From: Aquiluna sp. | Lineage (GTDB): Bacteria; Actinomycetota; Actinomycetes; Actinomycetales; Microbacteriaceae | DNA: 64,000 nucleotides | Assembly: GCA_028144365.1 (NCBI GenBank) | Contig: JAOGAX010000001.1 | Coordinates: forward strand, 45,872 to 109,871 | Direction of reading: 5' to 3' | Shown here: positions 27,751 through 34,211 of the stretch, in pieces | How positions within the stretch are numbered: position 1 is the first letter of the stretch | How the letters are laid out: each line of letters begins with the position of its first letter | Made by a program: the position numbers and the translations under genes | The notes under the pieces: generated by a model | Told to the model about the DNA's origin: nothing | Databases searched by the model: none | What the model saw: only the letters and a program-made list of their open reading frames with translations

Positions 27751-28520
27751 TAGAAGCTGTTGGCCTTGGCCCTTGCAAAGCGCATCAGAGCCGACGACAC
27801 CGAGCTGAAGGTGGTGTTCTGGAGGCGAAGGCCTAGGAAGAACACGATGGTGTTGGCAAGGCTGATCTGGCCTTCGATGCTGAGCCAGATGAGAAGCGCG
27901 AATAGCACTACCACGCCGAAGCTCGCGAGCAGCGTGCCGAACTCTGCCTGCTGGATTCTGGTGCCCAGGCGCTCCGCGGGGGTGACTGTTTCTTTGGCCC
28001 TGCGTTTTTGAACAAACCCGCGTTGGGTATTGAACTGCCTAACGAACAGAACCCCCATCACCTGCAGCACGATCAAGATGAAGGCAAGGTTGATGGCTGC
28101 AAAGCCTGGGTTTAGAAAGAAGAAGAAGGCTGCGATTACAAACATCTGGGTTAGGAAGGACAATACGTTCACAAGCTCGAGGGCCATGGCCCACTCCCAG
28201 CTTTCGGTGTTTGCGGTCTTCTGGCGCTCATCTGCTCCAAAGGCCTTGTCAAAAAACTTGACCCGGTAGGTCTTCTGGAGGTAGTTGGCAATTCGGGTGG
28301 TGGCAAAAAGAAGTGCGAAGAGGATGACCGAGATAACTATCTCCGCCACCGGCATGCCGGCACCGGAGACCACCAGGTCGGTGAAGAGCTTTGCGACAAG
28401 CAGCTCGGTGACGGGGATTGCGGCGGCAATCAGTACTAGCAATATCAGCTGCCAGCGGTATTTGCCCTTGGGCACAAGTTGCCTGGATGACTTCCATAGC
28501 AATGAGGTCATGCGCTTCAT
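27750..28520 (-). CDS. ABC exporter-like transmembrane domain protein without NBD
   Basis: TM segments resembling a type-I exporter TMD (ends NTIVFFLGLRLQNTTFSSVSSALMRFARAKANSF); no Walker motifs. Confidence 0.6.
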   Translation of the reverse strand: MKRMTSLLWKSSRQLVPKGKYRWQLILLVLIAAAIPVTELLVAKLFTDLVVSGAGMPVAEIVISVILFALLFATTRIANYLQKTYRVKFFDKAFGADERQKTANTESWEWAMALELVNVLSFLTQMFVIAAFFFFLNPGFAAINLAFILIVLQVMGVLFVRQFNTQRGFVQKRRAKETVTPAERLGTRIQQAEFGTLLASFGVVVLFALLIWLSIEGQISLANTIVFFLGLRLQNTTFSSVSSALMRFARAKANSF

Positions 28521-30271
28521 TTGAGCACCATCGCAATTGCCGCCTTAATGTGCCCCTCGACCTCGGAGATCTTTTTGCTTGGGACCTTGATGGTCTTGGT
28601 GAGTTTTTTGAGGTTTGTCCTTGAGAGGTCTGTTGGCAGCACAATCGGATTCATTACCTCGACGCCTGCGCCCAGTGCATAGTCCTCGTATTTGATCCCG
28701 CTGCCATGGACGTTTTCCTCGTAGCCCTCGAAGGTGACTAGCGCGCATGGGATGCCATAGGAGTGGCAGGTGATCATCACATGCATTGCTGAGGTGATCA
28801 CATAGTCATACTCGTTCAGCTTGGTAACAAACTCTTTGATGTCCTTAGGTCTAGACATCATCACCGAGAGCTCATCGATCTTGCTCGGTAGCTTGAGGTT
28901 TGCCGAGCTATGGGAGAAGTGCCTCACAAGCACACCCCTGCCATTAGTCTTGCCGCGCTTGACGCGATAGATCCTGGAAATCACTATCCCTGGGTCACCA
29001 AAGGATGTTACTTCCGGACCCTTGGACGCCCTAAGGGCTCTTGCGGTTAGGGGACCTCTGACCGAGACATAGTTTGCTTTGCGACTTAGCTGAACATCGT
29101 CTGTAGAGATGCCGGTTCCGACCACCACGGCGCTCGACTGAATGAACCTTCCAATCGAGCCAAGAGAAATTAGGTGGTTCTTGCCAGTTGGTTTGGTTGG
29201 CGACTGAATGATGACTCTTGCCTTTGAGTAGTGGGCAATAATTAGCGGTGATAGCCAGTCACCAAAGTTTCCCGGGAACGGCTTCGCCCACCACGTCAGC
29301 CTTATCGTCTTGGTCGACCTCTTACCTGAGTAGTGCGCGAAGGTTTCTGCTGCCTCAAGGTTTGCTGCCTCACCTTGAGAGGCAATGTATTTCTTGTTGA
29401 ATCTCTCTTTGGCAGATTTGTATAGCTCGAGGTCTCCCTTGATTGCACCACCAAGTATTTCCCCCATTGCCTTGGCTCGCTCAGGATCAATGCTTCTTGC
29501 TTGACCCGAGATTAAGACCCCGGTCACTCCGCTGGCATCGGCCATTCGCCTGAGGGGTCTTCGGATTACATCTGGAAGGTTGCGCTCAAGTTTTTTGGCC
29601 TGTTGCAGGGCTTTCCTCTTGAGACCAACCTGCTTGCCCCCACCATGCTGAACAACCTTGTTCTTGAACTCGGCGACGTTTCCTGAGCTGCCAAATACGA
29701 AGAAAGGCTGCCGTTGACCAAGTTCTAGAGGTGCTCTTTCTCGAACTATGTCCGTTGAGGGGATCATCTGGAAAGTGAGGTGTTTTGCGTTAGCACGCCA
29801 GGCCTCTTCCAGGAAGTAATCATCGGTTGCCTTGACTTCGGCTCGCTGCTCAAGCTCGAAGGCATCGGCAATTAGCTTTCTTGCCTGCAGGGAGGTCCCG
29901 AGGCCCCAGAAGCTTGGCTCCCAGAACCTAGTCCTGTTCCCATAGCCAATCTGAAGGGGTGAGCCGAAGCTGCGCTGGAAGCCGATCAGGTCAGCGGTTG
30001 AGTTAGCGATGTAGTCGGGGAGGTAGTTGATGCGGCAGTCAATGTCCACCCAAAAAACTTTTTTGGTTGGGTTTTTATCGCAGACACTTTTGATGAAACC
30101 GATTTTGCGCCTGGTGGTGTCGGCCCAGTCTTCGCCTGGGGCCTTTGTGATCTCTAGAAGCTCGTGGTCAATGCCAAGTCCGTCCAGCTGAGCTCTTAGA
30201 GCCTTAGCGTGGGAAGAGTAGTAATCGTCTGGAGTATAGAAACTGCAGACAATCAGGTCTTGGCTGGTCAC
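28517..30271 (-). CDS. Bifunctional protein: N-terminal glycosyltransferase-like domain plus C-terminal polysaccharide pyruvyl transferase domain
   Basis: N-term with VFWVDIDCRINYLPDYI (DxD); C-term WWAKPFPGNFGDWLSPLII...VSVRGPLTARAL...FGDPGIVIS...VITSAMHVMITCHSYGIPCALV typical of pyruvyl transferases. Confidence 0.75.
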   Translation of the reverse strand: MTSQDLIVCSFYTPDDYYSSHAKALRAQLDGLGIDHELLEITKAPGEDWADTTRRKIGFIKSVCDKNPTKKVFWVDIDCRINYLPDYIANSTADLIGFQRSFGSPLQIGYGNRTRFWEPSFWGLGTSLQARKLIADAFELEQRAEVKATDDYFLEEAWRANAKHLTFQMIPSTDIVRERAPLELGQRQPFFVFGSSGNVAEFKNKVVQHGGGKQVGLKRKALQQAKKLERNLPDVIRRPLRRMADASGVTGVLISGQARSIDPERAKAMGEILGGAIKGDLELYKSAKERFNKKYIASQGEAANLEAAETFAHYSGKRSTKTIRLTWWAKPFPGNFGDWLSPLIIAHYSKARVIIQSPTKPTGKNHLISLGSIGRFIQSSAVVVGTGISTDDVQLSRKANYVSVRGPLTARALRASKGPEVTSFGDPGIVISRIYRVKRGKTNGRGVLVRHFSHSSANLKLPSKIDELSVMMSRPKDIKEFVTKLNEYDYVITSAMHVMITCHSYGIPCALVTFEGYEENVHGSGIKYEDYALGAGVEVMNPIVLPTDLSRTNLKKLTKTIKVPSKKISEVEGHIKAAIAMVLK

Positions 30272-30293
30272 GGGTAAAAACTACCAGTAGGTG

Positions 30294-31235
30294 TTATCTG
30301 GCGCCCCGAGCCAGCCCCCACCAAAACCCGATGCCCCAGGCGTAGTGCATGGTTGGCAGCACAATCATTAGCCAGAGTCTGGTGGCTGGCTTTAGGTCGC
30401 CTGCGTTCATCGCGGCAAATGCGATCACCAACAAATACAAGGTCACCGGCAACCAGAAGATTGTCGAAAGCACTAATAGGGGCGGAATCCAGTAGCGGAT
30501 GGCTGACTCGCTAGGCGCCTCCCTTGTGAGGGCACCGCGCCAGATTCCTGTGTTGAAAAACTGTTTGGCTAGTGCTGGCCAGTTGTCTCTTGGGTAGTAG
30601 GTGACCTTTAGTCTCGGTTCGAACCATACTGTTCCGCCGGCCTCGCGAAGTCTCTTGTTGAGCTCCCAGTCCTGACCCCTTACCCACTTGGGATCAAATC
30701 CACCGACTTTTTTGAGCCAGCTCTTTTGGAAGCAGCCTAAATAAACACTGTCAACTGGGCCCGCGTTGCCGCCGAGGTGAAAAGCTCCACCACCTAGACC
30801 AATGCGATTGTTATAGCCGTAGGCAACGGCCTTTTGAAATTCGCTTTCGCCTTCTGCGACCATCATGCCGCCGACATTTGCGGCCCCAGTTTCTTGAAAA
30901 ACTTCTTGGGCAAGTGCCGCATAGCCTTCACAGAGTTTGCTGTGGGCATCGACGCGAATGACAGCTTCAAACTTTGCGGCGGCAATTGCGAGGTTGAGTC
31001 CCGTTGCAGTGTCGCCAGCTGGGTTTTCGACGATGGTTAGTTTTGTTTGGTACTTCTTCTTCAACTGGGAGGCAATGTCTTGTGTCAAATCTGTCGAGGG
31101 GGCAATAGCGAGAATCAGCTCACGACCTCCCTTGTGCTCTTGAGAGAAAACTGCCTCTACGGCTTCCGCTAGATGTTTTGCCTCGTTTCGCACCGGCATC
31201 ACGAAGCTGATGCCGATTTTTTTAGTTGTGGACAT
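30294..31235 (-). CDS. Glycosyltransferase family 2 (ExoA-like)
   Basis: ISFVMPVRNEAKHLAEAVEAVFSQ..., VIRVDAHSKL, GQDWELNKRLREAGG; start reassigned to the internal ATG (MSTTKK) since the track ORF runs far into ugd. Confidence 0.85.
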   Translation of the reverse strand: MSTTKKIGISFVMPVRNEAKHLAEAVEAVFSQEHKGGRELILAIAPSTDLTQDIASQLKKKYQTKLTIVENPAGDTATGLNLAIAAAKFEAVIRVDAHSKLCEGYAALAQEVFQETGAANVGGMMVAEGESEFQKAVAYGYNNRIGLGGGAFHLGGNAGPVDSVYLGCFQKSWLKKVGGFDPKWVRGQDWELNKRLREAGGTVWFEPRLKVTYYPRDNWPALAKQFFNTGIWRGALTREAPSESAIRYWIPPLLVLSTIFWLPVTLYLLVIAFAAMNAGDLKPATRLWLMIVLPTMHYAWGIGFWWGLARGAR

Positions 31236-32535
31236 TGCGACCAAGGGCGATGAGTCTCCAACCGGCTGCCTGCCATGCAGCGACATCCAAAACATTTCGT
31301 CCGTCGATAATCAACTTGTTTGCGACCAGGTCGCCGAAAGAGGCTGGATCTATCGATTTGTATTCCGACCACTCTGTTCCAAGGAATATCAACTCAGCGT
31401 CCTTTGCGCCCGTCTCTATTTCCTTTGCGCGCTCAAGTTCGGGATAGCGATCACCAAGCGAGCCTAGAGCCATGGGGTCGTGAACCCTCACTTTCGCTCC
31501 CAGAGCTGAGAGCCTGAGGGCAACATCAAGAGATGGACTGTCCCTTAGGTCATCGGAGTCGGGTTTGAAAGAGATCCCGAGAACGAGAATCTTCTTGCCT
31601 TGCAGATCTCCGAGCTCCTGCTGTGCAAGCTCAACTACTCGGTCCCTACGCCTTAGATTCACCTCATCCACATTTCTAAGGAAGTCGACAGCTGCACCTA
31701 CCCCCAGCTCCTCGGCTCGTGACAGAAAACCTCGGATATCTTTCGGCAGACATCCGCCTCCAAATCCGACCCCACTCCTGAGAAACTTTTTACCGATGCG
31801 CTCGTCCATGCCAATTGCCTCGGCGAGATCGACGATATCAGCACCTGCAACCTCAGCAACTTCCGCCATAGCGTTGATAAAACTGATCTTGGTTGCGAGA
31901 AATGAGTTTGCTGCAACTTTTACAAGCTCAGCCGTTGGTACGTCAAGCGCAAGCAATGGCGTGCCATTGTCCAAGATGGGCTTGTACGCCTCTCGAAGCT
32001 TTTCCACCGCGGCAGAGTCCCACGAGCCCACAACAATTCGATCTGGATTGAGTGAATCCTCAAGCGCCGTGCCCTCACGAAGGAACTCCGGATTCCAAGC
32101 CACTATGACGTTGAAACCAGCGAGCTCGGACATCCTACCCCGAAGGACTTCAGCAGTTCCTACTGGCACGGTGGACTTTCCAACGACAATCGTGTATTCG
32201 GACACGACCCTCGCGAGCTCTTCGGCAGCGGCAAAAACGTGTGAGGTATCGGCAGCGTAAGAACCAATTTCCTGAGGAGTTCCAACACATAGAAAGTGCA
32301 GCTGACAAGATGCACTATTTCGATCATGTTTTTCTTGGAAACTGAGGTTACCTGTCTTAGTAACGTCAATAAGTGCCTCTTGAAGCCCTGGCTCGAAAAA
32401 TGGAACTTTGCCTGAGCTTAGGAGTTTAAGCTTCTCCCGGTCCGATTCAATTCCAATCACCTCATGGCCCAGTTTTGCCATTGCCACGGCATGCGTCACA
32501 CCAAGGTAGCCAAGTCCAATGACGCCAATTTTCAC
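31222..32535 (-). CDS. ugd: UDP-glucose 6-dehydrogenase
   Basis: GLGYLGVTHAVAMAKLGHEVIG, NPEFLREGTALEDSLNPDRIVVG, GVGFGGGCLPKDIRGF catalytic Cys. Confidence 0.95.
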   Translation of the reverse strand: MKIGVIGLGYLGVTHAVAMAKLGHEVIGIESDREKLKLLSSGKVPFFEPGLQEALIDVTKTGNLSFQEKHDRNSASCQLHFLCVGTPQEIGSYAADTSHVFAAAEELARVVSEYTIVVGKSTVPVGTAEVLRGRMSELAGFNVIVAWNPEFLREGTALEDSLNPDRIVVGSWDSAAVEKLREAYKPILDNGTPLLALDVPTAELVKVAANSFLATKISFINAMAEVAEVAGADIVDLAEAIGMDERIGKKFLRSGVGFGGGCLPKDIRGFLSRAEELGVGAAVDFLRNVDEVNLRRRDRVVELAQQELGDLQGKKILVLGISFKPDSDDLRDSPSLDVALRLSALGAKVRVHDPMALGSLGDRYPELERAKEIETGAKDAELIFLGTEWSEYKSIDPASFGDLVANKLIIDGRNVLDVAAWQAAGWRLIALGRNVHN

Positions 32536-32573
32536 GTCCCAAGCTTAGCGATTGGTCTTGGGCAAAAACTTTT

Positions 32574-32601
32574 CGTAACGAGAGCGCCTGTAGCACGTAT
32601 A
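32574..32601 (+). promoter_or_regulatory. Candidate ECF-type promoter upstream of sigma factor gene
   Basis: CGTAAC-N16-CGTATA; same -35-like hexamer and spacing as 34086-34113. Confidence 0.5.
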
Positions 32602-32611
32602 TTTGAATGTT

Positions 32612-34069
32612 ATGGACAACAAAAGGCGCTCCGAGCATCTAATTGGCCTGGAGAGCTCCCATGAAGTTCTCGAGGGTCAGCCCGACAATCTTGAGGTTTT
32701 GGGGCTCTTTGAAGAGGGCGAGACTCTGATCCTTCGTGATTGGACTGCTAGGGATTTCTCTCACGCTTATGTCCGTCTAAGGCCACACCTTGAGCGTCAC
32801 GCGGCCAGATACTTGAGAGACCCTTCACAGGTTGAAGAGGTTGTGCAAGACGCCTTTCTCTACCTCATGACTGCACTGCCAGAGCTGGACTCCGAAATTG
32901 GGGTGCTCAGATTCTTGAAGTGGAAGACCAAGATGTTAGCGCTGGACGTTATCAGGTTAAATTCCAAGTATTCAGTTTCCTCTATCCAGGACTTCGAGCT
33001 CGATCTTGAAATTGAGGGCCAGGATGAAGTCTCTTTGAGACTTGAACGGGCTGATGACGCATCCATTGTGAGTATGGCATTGTCAAAGTTGAGCCCAAGA
33101 CAACGCCAAGCGATTGTTGAGACGCAACTTCTCGAGAAGCCTGTCGAAGAAGTCGCATCAGAAATGGGGCTGTCAAATAATGCTTTCAGGCAACTTCTGC
33201 ACCGAGCTAGGGCGGCCTTCAAGAGTGCACTAGTGGGAGAGGCGGAGATTCGTGGCCTGCCCGTATCCGCCATCCTGTCGATTGCAGCACGAAAAGCCGC
33301 TCGCGAATCGGGAAAACTTATCGCAGGAGCTTCCGCGTTGATAGTGGCAATTTTTGGTCTGGCTTCGATTCCTCAGTCTCCTGAGGTTCCGACCGCTCTA
33401 AGTGAGAGAGGTGGCTCTCTGATTGCAGAAGCTCCTCGGTCACCATCCGGAATCGATCAGACAGGGCAATTCGACGAGGCTAATTCCGCTGACGTGCCAA
33501 GTGCCGGTTTGACAGAGGACACTGCAGCTCCCCTCATTCCCTCCGAAGAAGAAGCGGATCAGGATGTGAGGTCCAACGAGGCACAGCTGAGCCAGTCCTC
33601 CGGTCCTTCGTCACCAGCACCAGAACAGGAAGACACTGCAGAAATAGCCCTTGCCTCCGCGGTGGAGGAATTCCTCGTGCTGCAAACTTTTGATGTTGCC
33701 AGGGGTTATGAGGTAGATACTGGCGAGGAAGTAGTCATAAAGTCCGGTGGAATCACGGCGACATTCGGTATCGATTTAGATTCCGATAATCCAGTGCAGT
33801 TTGTCTATGTCACAGCGCAACTGCCGCAAGGGGAGGTTGTAGCCGTACCAACCAATGGGCTGTCAGTTGTCGAATCAAGCTCATTCGGACGCGTCGTCTC
33901 TTACGCTGCGACTGATTTCATTGTTGGAGACCTTCAAGGGGCCCACGGAAACGCCGCATCTGCTTCAACCCAGCTCCAAGGTTACGCACTGCTCCTGAGC
34001 TTCACTGATACAGAGGGCGTCACTATTGATGTCACTAACTTCTCATTTGAAGGCAAAACCAAAGCCTAG
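32612..34069 (+). CDS. ECF sigma factor with C-terminal TM segment and predicted extracytoplasmic domain
   Basis: Region 2 (LERHAARYLRDPSQVEEVVQDAFLYLMTALPEL), region 4 (ALSKLSPRQRQAIVETQLLEKPVEEVASEMGLSNNAFRQLLHRARAAFKSAL), TM (LIAGASALIVAIFGLASI), acidic S/P-rich linker, C-terminal about 140-aa domain; track ORF begins at TTG 32603. Confidence 0.85.
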   Translation: MDNKRRSEHLIGLESSHEVLEGQPDNLEVLGLFEEGETLILRDWTARDFSHAYVRLRPHLERHAARYLRDPSQVEEVVQDAFLYLMTALPELDSEIGVLRFLKWKTKMLALDVIRLNSKYSVSSIQDFELDLEIEGQDEVSLRLERADDASIVSMALSKLSPRQRQAIVETQLLEKPVEEVASEMGLSNNAFRQLLHRARAAFKSALVGEAEIRGLPVSAILSIAARKAARESGKLIAGASALIVAIFGLASIPQSPEVPTALSERGGSLIAEAPRSPSGIDQTGQFDEANSADVPSAGLTEDTAAPLIPSEEEADQDVRSNEAQLSQSSGPSSPAPEQEDTAEIALASAVEEFLVLQTFDVARGYEVDTGEEVVIKSGGITATFGIDLDSDNPVQFVYVTAQLPQGEVVAVPTNGLSVVESSSFGRVVSYAATDFIVGDLQGAHGNAASASTQLQGYALLLSFTDTEGVTIDVTNFSFEGKTKA

Positions 34070-34085
34070 ATTCTTAGGCCAAGCG

Positions 34086-34113
34086 CGTAACAAATTGACC
34101 ATTTGTCCGCTAA
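34086..34113 (+). promoter_or_regulatory. Candidate ECF-type promoter upstream of surface protein gene
   Basis: CGTAAC-N16-CGCTAA, matching the motif upstream of the adjacent sigma factor. Confidence 0.45.
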
Positions 34114-34211
34114 TGTTCTCTAGAGGCCTTGTGAGCTCCTGCTTGGTTGGAACTCGCACTGTCTCGAAGCGGCCTGAAAATCAGGTTGCTAAACCAAGAA
34201 GAAAGAGACAC

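Noticed and set aside
31565-32260. 231-aa plus-strand ORF
   Set aside because: Antisense shadow of ugd with S/R/T-rich translation.
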